Below the pieces are notes generated by a model, which was not told the origin of the DNA, ran no database searches, and saw nothing but the letters and a program-made list of their open reading frames with translations. Source: Gammaproteobacteria bacterium (GTDB taxonomy: Bacteria; Pseudomonadota; Gammaproteobacteria; Methylococcales; Methylomonadaceae). Taken from it: a DNA stretch of 43,565 nt. The DNA is taken from NCBI GenBank assembly GCA_018830325.1, contig JAHJSQ010000079.1, positions 1 to 43,565 of the forward strand, read 5' to 3'. The translations under genes were made by a program, and so were the position numbers. Each line of letters opens with the position of its first letter. The stretch's first letter is position 1. This document shows, piece after piece, positions 36,416 through 43,565 of this stretch.

Positions 36416-37522
36416 TTATTTTTGATAGGTTACTTTATAAATAGCGCCTAAGTTATCGTCGGAAATCAACAAACTACCGTCCGGCATTTCCAGGATATCG
36501 ACCGGACGCCCCAAAACCTCATCGGACGACGTTAGCCAACCGGAAATGAAAGAATGTTCGGATACAGGCCGGCCGTTTTTAAATTTGACCAAGGCGATGC
36601 GATAACCGTGAGGTTGACTCCGGTTCCATGAACCGTGTTGGGCAACGAATAGCTGTTGTTTAAAGCGTTCGGGAAATTGCTCGCCTCGATAAAAACGCAT
36701 ACCCAATGGCGCTTTATGAGCCTTGAATTGCCATGCAGGAGCGACGAATTCGTCGCAGCTTCGTTGCTTGCCGAATTCCGGGTCGGCAATAGTGCCGCTG
36801 TGGCAATAAGGAAAGCCGAAGTGCTGGCTGGGCTCCATCCATTGATTCAATTCATCGGGCGGAATATCGTCCCCCATTAGATCGCGGCCGTTTTCTGTAA
36901 AGAACAGCGTATTCGTTCCGGGCTGCCAATCGAAACCAACGGTATTTCTTATCCCATGCGCTAAAATTTCAAGATCGGAACCGTCTGGGTTCAAGCGAAT
37001 CAACGTTGCATAGATTTCTTTATCAGGCTCGCAAACATTGCAGGGCGCACCGACCGCGGTATAGAGTTTGCCGTCCGAGCCAAAACGTAAATATTTCCAG
37101 CCGTGGTGCCGATCGGAAGGTAAACCGTCTAATACAACGACCGGCTTAGGCGGGTTCGCCAAATTGTCGATAATATTGTCGAAACGGATAATCCGGTTAA
37201 CTTCTGCAACATACAGCGAACCGTTTTGAAACGCCACGCCGTTAGGCATGTATAAATCGGTCGCGATGACATAGCGTTTGTCGGCCTTACCGTCGCCATT
37301 AGTATCCTGAACGGCATAAACAGCGCCCTGCTGGCGGGTGCCGACAAAAATCACACCCTTTTCGCCTCGGGCTAACGACCGGGCATTCGGAAGATCCTCG
37401 GCAAATAATGAAATGGAAAAACCGACCGGTAACTGTAATTGTTTTAAAACTTCATCGACGCTTGCGGCTTGGATCGGACACGATACAATTAGCGATAGTA
37501 TTAAAAAGATTTTGGCTTTCAT
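36416..37522 (-). CDS. Periplasmic PQQ-type sugar (sorbosone) dehydrogenase family protein
   Basis: This is a six-bladed beta-propeller of the sorbosone / aldose sugar dehydrogenase family with a cleavable signal peptide (FLILSLIVSCPIQAAS). Blade motifs include GVIFVGTRQQGAVYAV, DRHHGWKYLRFGSDGKLY and WNRSQPHGYRIALV; His residues in DRHHGWK and QHGSWNR fit PQQ-binding positions. Catalysis is not proved, as many members are uncharacterised. GGAGG precedes the ATG. It heads a two-gene unit with nudF. Confidence 0.82.
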   Translation of the reverse strand: MKAKIFLILSLIVSCPIQAASVDEVLKQLQLPVGFSISLFAEDLPNARSLARGEKGVIFVGTRQQGAVYAVQDTNGDGKADKRYVIATDLYMPNGVAFQNGSLYVAEVNRIIRFDNIIDNLANPPKPVVVLDGLPSDRHHGWKYLRFGSDGKLYTAVGAPCNVCEPDKEIYATLIRLNPDGSDLEILAHGIRNTVGFDWQPGTNTLFFTENGRDLMGDDIPPDELNQWMEPSQHFGFPYCHSGTIADPEFGKQRSCDEFVAPAWQFKAHKAPLGMRFYRGEQFPERFKQQLFVAQHGSWNRSQPHGYRIALVKFKNGRPVSEHSFISGWLTSSDEVLGRPVDILEMPDGSLLISDDNLGAIYKVTYQK

Positions 37523-37639
37523 ACAGAGGCCTCCAACAAATAAACTTTTCGGTATGGTAACACTCTAAAAAGCGCTTGAAATAAAAAAATTATCCCTTAT
37601 ATCTTTATCAACTCTCAATAAACTCAAGGTAATACACTT

Positions 37640-38515
37640 ATGATGCGTATACTTCTTTTTTTAGCAACCAATGCCGCTATATTGGTCGTTATCAGCGTTA
37701 TTTTTAATATATTCGGCATCAGCGGCGTATTGGATGCCCAAGGTGTCGATCTTAATCTGAACGCCTTACTGCTGATGTCGGCTATCATCGGCGTCACCGG
37801 CTCGGCAATCTCGTTGGCGATATCCAAATGGTCGGCTAAAAGCGCGATGGGCGTGCATGTCATCGAACATCCGCAAAATCAAACCGAAAAATGGTTAGTC
37901 GATGTTGTCGCCCGTCAAGCGAGAGCGGCCGGTATCGGCATGCCGGAAGTCGGCATTTTCCAAACACCGGACCCGAATGCATTTGCGACCGGCATGAATA
38001 AAAACAACGCTTTGGTTGCAGTCAGCACGGGTTTGCTACAAAACATGAGCGCCGAAGAAGTTGAAGCGGTTCTCGGCCACGAAATCAGTCACGTCGCCAA
38101 CGGAGACATGGTCACGATGGCTTTGATGCAAGGTGTGGTTAATACCTTCGTGTATTTCTTCGCGACAGTAATCGGCCATACGGTCGACCGAGTCGTGTTC
38201 AAAACCGAACGCGGTTACGGTCCGGCTTATTACATCACGCAGATAGTGATGCAAATAGTCTTATCGATTCTGGCATCGATGCTGGTCATGTGGTTCTCGC
38301 GTTACCGCGAATACCGTGCCGATGCGGGTGGAGCTAAATTGGCCGGGCGCGACAAAATGATCAATGCATTACGCGCCTTGCAACGGGCTCATGAGCCCGA
38401 AGAACTGCCGGGTCAATTGGCCGCATTCGGTATTCACGGCAGCCGCATGCACCGTTTGTTCATGAGCCATCCGCCTTTGGAAGAACGTATCGCGGCTTTG
38501 CAAAACAGCCGTTAA
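37640..38515 (+). CDS. htpX: Membrane protease HtpX
   Basis: HtpX is a zinc metalloprotease of the inner membrane that degrades damaged membrane proteins, together with FtsH. The N terminus has two membrane helices. The zinc motif HEISH lies at 147-151, with more hydrophobic helices after it and the third ligand Glu in RYREYRADAGGA. The C-terminal LFMSHPPLEERIAAL is diagnostic. Length 291 matches E. coli (293). AAGG lies 10 bases upstream of the first of two tandem ATG codons. Confidence 0.95.
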   Translation: MMRILLFLATNAAILVVISVIFNIFGISGVLDAQGVDLNLNALLLMSAIIGVTGSAISLAISKWSAKSAMGVHVIEHPQNQTEKWLVDVVARQARAAGIGMPEVGIFQTPDPNAFATGMNKNNALVAVSTGLLQNMSAEEVEAVLGHEISHVANGDMVTMALMQGVVNTFVYFFATVIGHTVDRVVFKTERGYGPAYYITQIVMQIVLSILASMLVMWFSRYREYRADAGGAKLAGRDKMINALRALQRAHEPEELPGQLAAFGIHGSRMHRLFMSHPPLEERIAALQNSR

Positions 38516-38530
38516 TTTTTAGAAACAATG

Positions 38531-38552
38531 CCGGACTAGTCTGCTGGTCCGG
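38531..38552. terminator. Short hairpin between htpX and the DUF2835 gene
   Basis: CCGGACTAG pairs with CTGGTCCGG with one mismatch and a four-base loop. The following bases are only mildly T-rich (TACTTCTT), so it is a weak terminator or attenuator at most. Confidence 0.35.
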
Positions 38553-38561
38553 TACTTCTTC

Positions 38562-38795
38562 ATGACCCAATCGATTTTCATACGCTTCAGGCTCAACCTG
38601 AGCTACGATCAATATCTCGGCGTCTATCAAGGCCTGGCCAAAACTATATCGGTCATCGCCGACGACGGACGGCGCATTGAATTTCCTGCCGGAAACATAC
38701 AGTCTTTTTTGACTAGACAAGGTATTCACGGACATTTCGAAATGGAACTGACGCCGCAAAACAAATTTGTCGGGATCAAGAAGTTATTGAATTAA
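38562..38795 (+). CDS. DUF2835 family small protein
   Basis: This 77-residue cytoplasmic protein contains the DUF2835 pattern: LSYDQYLGVYQGLAKTISVI, then GRRIEFPAGNIQSFL and GIHGHFEMEL. The family is widespread in gammaproteobacteria and has no known role. It starts 46 bases after htpX on the same strand and is followed by a long repeat cluster. Confidence 0.8.
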   Translation: MTQSIFIRFRLNLSYDQYLGVYQGLAKTISVIADDGRRIEFPAGNIQSFLTRQGIHGHFEMELTPQNKFVGIKKLLN

Positions 38796-38812
38796 CTTAT
38801 TAATTCTGCAAG

Positions 38813-39188
38813 CATTCAGTCCCCCGGCAATTATCGTTCCCACGCTCTGCGCTCATCGTTATACATAAATTGTAGGGTACGCTGCGCGTACCAAAGCCGT
38901 GCCCTGACGGTTCGATTGGCACATGAACATCGCGGGGTTACCATGGTACGCACAGCGTACCCTACGCGGATCACCTAGCGTTAGGTGTCACTGCCATTAA
39001 GTTAAGGGAAGCCCGTCATTCCGCCATGGACTGGCGGAATCCAGTGCCATGGATGGCAAGCTTTGGAGGCAAAGTAGATCCTGGATACAAGCATTACTTA
39101 ATTCTGTGATGGCTTAACTTAATGGCAGTGTCGGACACCCCGGCGCCTCCTCGGGCACTGCCGAAATTTGAAGTGCGAAAGGTATAAT
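38813..39188. repeat. Composite repeat cluster
   Basis: The 441-base gap is stacked with repeats. 38813-38851 is a family B/C fragment. 38872-38965 is an element with inverted ends GTAGGGTACGCTGCGCGTAC and GTACGCACAGCGTACCCTAC. 38989-39130 is a 142-base element with perfect 18-base inverted ends CACTGCCATTAAGTTAAG. 39131-39188 is the right half of family A. The last element begins exactly where the 142-base element stops, suggesting that insertion cut it. No gene is present. Confidence 0.75.
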
Positions 39189-39236
39189 TCCTTATTCTTC
39201 ATGACTTCCATGAAATAATGCTTTTTCTAGGTTAAA

Positions 39237-40088
39237 TCACCCCTCTTCTAAACTTCTCCGACGACGCTCGGGTATCGCGTCGAACTCAATGTTTTCACTG
39301 CCGTTCAACACTAAAAAGTGTTTGCCTTTTGCCCTTGAAATCATCGTAACGCCGGCTTGCCTAGCCATTTCGAGGCCCATTTGGGTCGCTCCGGAACGCG
39401 ACAATAATATCGGTATACCCATTTGGGTGACTTTAATCACCATTTCCGAGGTTAAGCGTCCGGTCGTGTAAAAAACTTTGTCGGCGCCGGATAAATCATT
39501 CAGCCACATGAAACCGGCAATCGCATCGACCGCATTGTGCCGCCCGACATCTTCGACAAAAAAATCGATCCGGTCGCCGGTACATAGCGCGCAACCGTGG
39601 ACCGCGCCGGCTTTTTTGTAAACTTCGTTATAATTTTTTAACGCATCGAGCATTGCGTAAAGCATCGATTGATTGATCGACACATCCGGCACTCGGATTT
39701 GCGTGAGTTTTTCCATCAATCGGCCGAATACCGTACCTTGCCCGCAACCGGTCGTCACCGTGCGCTGCGCCATTCGTTCGGAAAAATCGCTGCCACCTTG
39801 CCGAGTTACAACAGCAACCGCCTCGGTTTCCCAGTCGACTTGAACGATTTTGATTTCAACGATATCGTCGAAAAACCCCTGATTTTTTAAATACCCGAGC
39901 GTCAATAATTCGGGATGCGCGCCAATCGTCATCAAGGTTACGATTTCCTGCTTGTCCACGTAAATGGTTAATGCTCTTTCACCGACCAGTTCGATAGCTT
40001 GAGCTTCTCCTCGCTCGTCAATCGCGACGGACGGCATTGAAAAGCCTAAACCGGCATTAGTCATATCAGGCCGATAGAGGTTATTCAT
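39237..40088 (-). CDS. fdhD: Formate dehydrogenase accessory sulfurtransferase
   Basis: FdhD passes sulfur from IscS to the molybdenum cofactor so that formate dehydrogenase becomes active. The C-terminal blocks HGCALCTGDRI, FVEDVGRHNAVDAIAGFML-like, FYTTGRLTSEMVIK and ILLSRSGAT are typical. The usual C-x-x-C sulfur-relay motif reads C115-G-Q-G (TTGCGQGTVFG), so the second Cys is missing. Length 283 is normal. Its start overlaps the end of mobA by 8 bases. The pair would serve formate oxidation, the last step of C1 oxidation. Confidence 0.9.
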   Translation of the reverse strand: MNNLYRPDMTNAGLGFSMPSVAIDERGEAQAIELVGERALTIYVDKQEIVTLMTIGAHPELLTLGYLKNQGFFDDIVEIKIVQVDWETEAVAVVTRQGGSDFSERMAQRTVTTGCGQGTVFGRLMEKLTQIRVPDVSINQSMLYAMLDALKNYNEVYKKAGAVHGCALCTGDRIDFFVEDVGRHNAVDAIAGFMWLNDLSGADKVFYTTGRLTSEMVIKVTQMGIPILLSRSGATQMGLEMARQAGVTMISRAKGKHFLVLNGSENIEFDAIPERRRRSLEEG

Positions 40089-40677
40089 TGCTCTGCTCCT
40101 CCAACTCGGATAATTCAGCTAAGGTATTCACGTTGACAAAAACCTCGGGGTCGTCGCTAAAATCGACCTGAGTCATTCGATGTTTCATCAACCAACGGTC
40201 GATCTTACGCTCACCGCTGCCTAGATAATTTTTCAAGCTGGATTCGAGCGTTGTCTTGATAGCCAAAAACACCGGGTGTAAGCGCTCGCCATCGAACGCA
40301 ACCGCCACATCGATTTTGGGGTTTAAACCTGCTTTTAACAATCGTTGCAAATGATCGGTCGTAATCAACGGCGAATCGCAAGGCAATACCAACAATAGTT
40401 CGGTATCGGTATATGTCATCGCGGAAAGAATGCCGGCCAAAGGCCCTTCAAAATTACCGTTTTGATCGGAAACGACCGGCAAACCGAAGTGTCGATAGGC
40501 GTCGAGATTGCGATTGGCATTGATAATGACTTGGTCGACCAGCGGCTTAATTGAATCGATCGCATAGGAGACCATTGGCCTTCGATGAAACAACACCAGA
40601 CCCTTATCTTGGTTATTCATGCGTCGGGCCAGTCCGCCGGCCAAAATAACGCCGGTCACTTTTGTTGGATTGCTCAT
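40081..40677 (-). CDS. mobA: Molybdenum cofactor guanylyltransferase
   Basis: MobA joins GMP from GTP to molybdopterin, making the bis-MGD cofactor needed by formate dehydrogenase. The N-terminal nucleotide loop is GVILAGGLARRMNNQDKGLV. LLVLPCDSPLITTDHL is the metal-binding Asp region, and GNFEGPLAGILSAM and NVNTLAELSELE complete the family pattern. Length 198 is normal. It leads fdhD and is divergent from a lipoprotein gene 38 bases away. Confidence 0.93.
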   Translation of the reverse strand: MSNPTKVTGVILAGGLARRMNNQDKGLVLFHRRPMVSYAIDSIKPLVDQVIINANRNLDAYRHFGLPVVSDQNGNFEGPLAGILSAMTYTDTELLLVLPCDSPLITTDHLQRLLKAGLNPKIDVAVAFDGERLHPVFLAIKTTLESSLKNYLGSGERKIDRWLMKHRMTQVDFSDDPEVFVNVNTLAELSELEEQSNE

Positions 40678-40715
40678 GATGTTAAGCTGTTAATAGTGAA
40701 TGGGAATAAAACTGT

Positions 40716-41174
40716 ATGACAAGATTGATCGTTATTTTCGCAAGCCTGATGATTATTGCAAGCTGCGACACCGTGCATAAAAACGGTGAATTCATCGAAT
40801 ATTACCGGGTCGAAACGCTCAAACCTTACGATGATGTGCTGGCGGAGATCAAAATTGCCATTGCAGAACACAATTTACGAATTACCGCACATAGTCGTAT
40901 CGGAAAAGTGATCAGAGATCGAGGAACGGCAAATTTTCCGGATTACGATACGATACAATTTTGTAATCTGACTCACGCCGAAACGCTATTGACACTTTCG
41001 CCCCACGCGGTCAAGCATATGCCTTGCAATGTTGTACTCTATGCATTTGAGGGTAAAACCGTCGTCAGTACACATTTATTGCCTACGGACACAGGTAATC
41101 CTGAACTCGATGCATTCTCTGATAAAATGAACGATATGCTCAAACAAATTGTCGATTTTGCCGTCGAAGAATAG
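40716..41174 (+). CDS. DUF302-domain lipoprotein
   Basis: The first 17 residues form a lipoprotein signal with lipobox IASC (MTRLIVIFASLMIIASC). The rest fits DUF302: an alpha/beta domain ending in IQFCNLTHAETLLTLSP, MPCNVVLYAFEGKTVVST and a C-terminal helix. The function of the family is unknown. It starts 38 bases from the divergent mobA start, so the two share a short promoter region. Confidence 0.75.
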   Translation: MTRLIVIFASLMIIASCDTVHKNGEFIEYYRVETLKPYDDVLAEIKIAIAEHNLRITAHSRIGKVIRDRGTANFPDYDTIQFCNLTHAETLLTLSPHAVKHMPCNVVLYAFEGKTVVSTHLLPTDTGNPELDAFSDKMNDMLKQIVDFAVEE

Positions 41175-41314
41175 TTTTCCGGTCGATATCCGATATTGCA
41201 CCTCAATAGAACATCAATATTTCACGCACTTTACGTAAATCAATAAATTGAACATGCTTTTGTTTTATTAGCATATTTTTTCACTTAATCAAAACAGGAA
41301 CTAGAGACCTTCGC

Positions 41315-41692
41315 ATGAAAATCAAACTTCTAATCGGTTCAGTCTTTCTCTCCGCTCTTGCCGGCTGTAGCGCAACTCAAGAAAAACTTGATGAAGACGC
41401 GCCTTTCGTCAGCGATTTTCCGACTCAGGAACGCGTCGATTATGTACTGAGCTGTATCGCTCAAAAAGGCGGATTGACTTACATTACCCAATACGGCTGC
41501 GGATGCAAAATAGACAAAATCGCTGAAAAAATGAGTTTTGCCGATTACGATCAAGCCAGAACCTTCGGTTTTATGCGTAAAACGCCAGGCGAGGCCGGCG
41601 GCGTATTCCGCGACCCGCCGGAAGCCAAACGATTGAGGAAGCTGATGGAAGAAGCCGAGGCTTATGCCGAAAAAAGTTGTTTCGTGAAATAA
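41315..41692 (+). CDS. Small Cys-containing lipoprotein
   Basis: A lipobox LAGC lies at the end of a signal peptide (MKIKLLIGSVFLSALAGC). The mature part has Cys residues in YVLSCIAQKGG, YGCGCKIDKIAEKM and KSCFVK, and the segment KTPGEAGGVFRDPPEAKRLR. Similar short proteins occur near methanol-dehydrogenase-type genes in methylotrophs, which fits the SoxYZ-like carrier about 900 bases away; I recall this from general knowledge and cannot verify it here. Function is unknown. Confidence 0.65.
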   Translation: MKIKLLIGSVFLSALAGCSATQEKLDEDAPFVSDFPTQERVDYVLSCIAQKGGLTYITQYGCGCKIDKIAEKMSFADYDQARTFGFMRKTPGEAGGVFRDPPEAKRLRKLMEEAEAYAEKSCFVK

Positions 41693-41762
41693 CACCCTCA
41701 AGATTCGCTTTTGAAAAGAGGCTTTTGACGAATCGTATGAGCTCAGACAAAGGAGGCTATTT

Positions 41763-42341
41763 ATGTCTGCTGTACTCAATAAAACGTATTACACTCAAGA
41801 AGAATATTTAGCGATCGAACGCCAAGCGCGAATCAAAAGCGAATACGTTGACGGCGAAATGTTCGCGATGACCGGAGCGAGTCGCGAACATAACCTGATT
41901 AATATCAATATTGCTCGAGAAATCAGCAATCAACTCAAAAACCGCCTCTGCGAGGCTTACATGCGGGTCAAGGCTAAAAAGGCGCGCAGCTATCATTATC
42001 CGGATATCGCGGTAGCTTGCGGCACGCCGCAATTCGAAGACAACCATGTCGACACATTGATCAATCCGTCGCTTATTATCGAGGTATTATCGCTTTCTAC
42101 CGAAGCCTACGATAGAGGCGCTAAATTCTCGCACTACCGCAAGATCGAATCGCTTCGCGAATATCTGTTGGTCGCTCAAGACCAGCCGATGGTCGAGCGC
42201 TATGTCCGGCAAGGCGACGCTTGGCTTTTGACCGAAACCGCCGGCCTTGATGCAAGCGTTCGCCTGGAAAGCATCGACTGCGTATTAAGGCTGAACGAAA
42301 TTTACGACAAAGTTGCTTTCGAATCCGATCCAAGCTGCTAG
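41763..42341 (+). CDS. Uma2-family (DUF820) putative nuclease
   Basis: The 192-residue protein matches the Uma2/DUF820 family, with a restriction-endonuclease-like fold. Key parts are EYVDGEMFAMTGASREHNLI, YHYPDIAVAC (active-site Asp), NPSLIIEVLSLSTEAYDRGA (Glu) and KFSHYRKIESLREYLLV (Lys). Activity is rarely shown for such proteins. A strong AAGGAGG sits 8 bases before the ATG. A family D repeat follows directly downstream. Confidence 0.85.
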   Translation: MSAVLNKTYYTQEEYLAIERQARIKSEYVDGEMFAMTGASREHNLININIAREISNQLKNRLCEAYMRVKAKKARSYHYPDIAVACGTPQFEDNHVDTLINPSLIIEVLSLSTEAYDRGAKFSHYRKIESLREYLLVAQDQPMVERYVRQGDAWLLTETAGLDASVRLESIDCVLRLNEIYDKVAFESDPSC

Positions 42342-42370
42342 ACCAAACCAAGCCTTGTCGGCTTTGGTTT

Positions 42371-42480
42371 GGGATTTCGTAAAAAATAACTTCCTGGAGC
42401 TATGAGTTTTGTATCGGGTTCGGTTACTCGCTTGACAGGACGCCGTGAATGCATCCGTGTAGGCTTGACGGCGTTCCTCG
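42371..42480 (+). repeat. Family D repeat with extended left flank
   Basis: GGGATTTCGTAAAAAATAAC followed by TTCCTGGAGCTATGAG, then the GGTTCGGTTACTCGCTTGAC start and GACGCCGTGAATGC core, match the coaX copy and its flank. The right inverted end is not clear. It occupies much of the 42342-42566 gap; no gene is seen there. Confidence 0.7.
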
Positions 42481-42566
42481 ACATGCATACCCCGCACCCT
42501 GAACACGGAGAAATTTCTCAAACTGAGAATTGCTGAATCCTTAGTCAATGCTGGCCATATACTTTT

Positions 42567-43394
42567 TTACGGTTTTATAGCCAAAGTTTCGGTAAAACTT
42601 TGACCGGCTTTACAGTTCGCACGACTGGTCGGACTTTGACAAGATATATCGGTAAATTCCGCTTTCAAAATGCCGTTCTTTTCCGGTATGAAATAAAACC
42701 GGAAATTCGGATCGGCACTAATCGCGATATCGGTTTTCGCCGTCAAGATCGGCTTGTCGTTGAACGACACATTAACTCGATTGACGAAATGCGATTTTTT
42801 GACGAAACGCGTCACTTGATCCATCTGCATGCCGGTGATGTTGGGATGGCTAATGAATAATTGCGCCTCATTCGCCTCGCCTGGCTTGATATTATCGGAC
42901 AACCGGAATTTGGCCTTGCCGAGACGCTTCATCGCTGCGTCCAAATCGGCTCCTATCGGCGCCGAACAGCCGCCACTGGCTTTAACAAACTTTTTGCTCA
43001 TATAGAGTTTACCATCGTTCGTTTCGGCAATCGCGCGAACAAAGCTATAAGTATTGACACGAACTCTCATCGCTAAATCCGCTTTACCGCTATCGGGCGT
43101 GAATTCGAATTCGCCGACATAGGGAAAAGGATTCTTGTCGACCAGCACCAAAATCTTTTTGATGTATTTGTCGTTGGTTTGTGGGATTTTACTAATGATT
43201 TTCAACGGAACCAAAGCGGGATCTTCGGCTCGATAAGGCGCATCAAGTTCAATCACGGCATCGGATTCGGTAATCGTGCGTCCGGCGAAAAATTGATCTT
43301 TCAATTGCGAAGTCCAAGTCGACTCGTCTTCGGCAGCCAAAGCTCCATTTGCGATCAAAGCCAAGCAGAGGCCCCCAATTATTTTATTTATCAT
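42567..43394 (-). CDS. SoxYZ-like carrier protein linked to quinoprotein dehydrogenases
   Basis: A signal peptide (MINKIIGGLCLALIANGALA) leads to a periplasmic protein with a SoxY-like half (residues about 30-150) and a SoxZ-like half (about 175-270, with HPNITGMQMDQVTRF and ISADPNFRFYFIPEKNG). In sulfur oxidisers SoxYZ carries intermediates on a swinging Cys; here the only comparable motif is SGGCSAPIG in the middle of the fusion. Such fusions are known beside PQQ methanol-type dehydrogenases. The ATG at 43394 has CAGGAG 8 bases upstream; a TTG 21 bases earlier is less likely. The remaining bases to 43565 show no gene. Confidence 0.83.
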   Translation of the reverse strand: MINKIIGGLCLALIANGALAAEDESTWTSQLKDQFFAGRTITESDAVIELDAPYRAEDPALVPLKIISKIPQTNDKYIKKILVLVDKNPFPYVGEFEFTPDSGKADLAMRVRVNTYSFVRAIAETNDGKLYMSKKFVKASGGCSAPIGADLDAAMKRLGKAKFRLSDNIKPGEANEAQLFISHPNITGMQMDQVTRFVKKSHFVNRVNVSFNDKPILTAKTDIAISADPNFRFYFIPEKNGILKAEFTDISCQSPTSRANCKAGQSFTETLAIKP

Positions 43395-43565
43395 TTTGTT
43401 TCTCCTGTTAGGCAAATTAAAGAGTTATACCCATATATGGACTCCTCGTTTATTGCAAGCCAAGTTTTCAAAAATTGATGTCAAAACAGAGATCAAGATT
43501 GCAGCCATATATCCGGTCTCTCAACAGAGGCTTTATTGCCTCAGGACTCCTGATGAATCTATCCG

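Overview
This window looks like chromosomal DNA from a type I (gammaproteobacterial, Methylococcales-like) methanotroph or close methylotroph. The strongest marker is a fused 3-hexulose-6-phosphate synthase / 6-phospho-3-hexuloisomerase gene (12855-14030), the formaldehyde-fixing core of the RuMP cycle. Supporting markers are a SoxYZ-like carrier of the kind tied to quinoprotein (methanol-type) dehydrogenases (42567-43394), a PQQ-type sugar dehydrogenase, fdhD/mobA for formate dehydrogenase, a sodium-type (PomAB-like) flagellar stator, and an exosortase-A-type exopolysaccharide gene set. The exact species cannot be read from the window.

Layout. 1-1.8 kb: an IS-like terminal repeat array that has cut off the 5' end of a SIMPL-domain gene, then an outer-membrane DUF2490 gene. 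1.9-10.3 kb (minus strand): L,D-transpeptidase, pbpG, then a probable unit pomA-pomB-PilZ-birA-coaX-SPOR, and ssb. 10.8-16.3 kb (minus): YajR-like MFS transporter, hps-phi fusion, a small zinc-ribbon protein, proS. 16.6-25.7 kb: signalling genes, namely a MASE1-CHASE-PAS-GGDEF-EAL protein, a convergent MASE1-CHASE hybrid histidine kinase overlapping a cytochrome c gene, a YihY/BrkB protein with a winged-helix tail, and a small PilZ protein. 25.7-35.0 kb (minus): exopolysaccharide / exosortase-A-associated region with a TviB-like sugar dehydrogenase, UDP-glucuronate epimerase-like protein, glycosyltransferase and asparagine-synthase-like amidotransferase, followed by a compact module of Tat-signal protein, PqqD-like protein, HprK-like kinase and nucleotidyltransferase. 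35.4-43.5 kb: housekeeping and metabolic genes including nudF, htpX, fdhD-mobA, lipoproteins, a Uma2 nuclease-like gene and the SoxYZ-like carrier.

Most intergenic gaps over 200 bases are filled with short dispersed repeats. At least four families recur: A, about 125-131 bp with ends around AAATTTCGGCA; B, about 295 bp with AGGCTGTCGAAA-type ends; C, a palindrome built around CGTTCCCACGC; D, about 98 bp with GGTTCGGCGACTCG-type ends. There are also one-off elements with perfect 16-18 bp inverted ends. Two copies of B lie inverted 20 kb apart, one carrying a clean nested insertion of A, and one copy of D lies in frame inside coaX.

The best candidate for a poorly described system is the 25.7-28.7 kb module. 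Its PqqD-like, HprK-like and nucleotidyltransferase proteins resemble the tailoring parts of phosphorylated lasso-peptide clusters, but here they accompany a 210-residue Tat-signal protein inside an exopolysaccharide locus.
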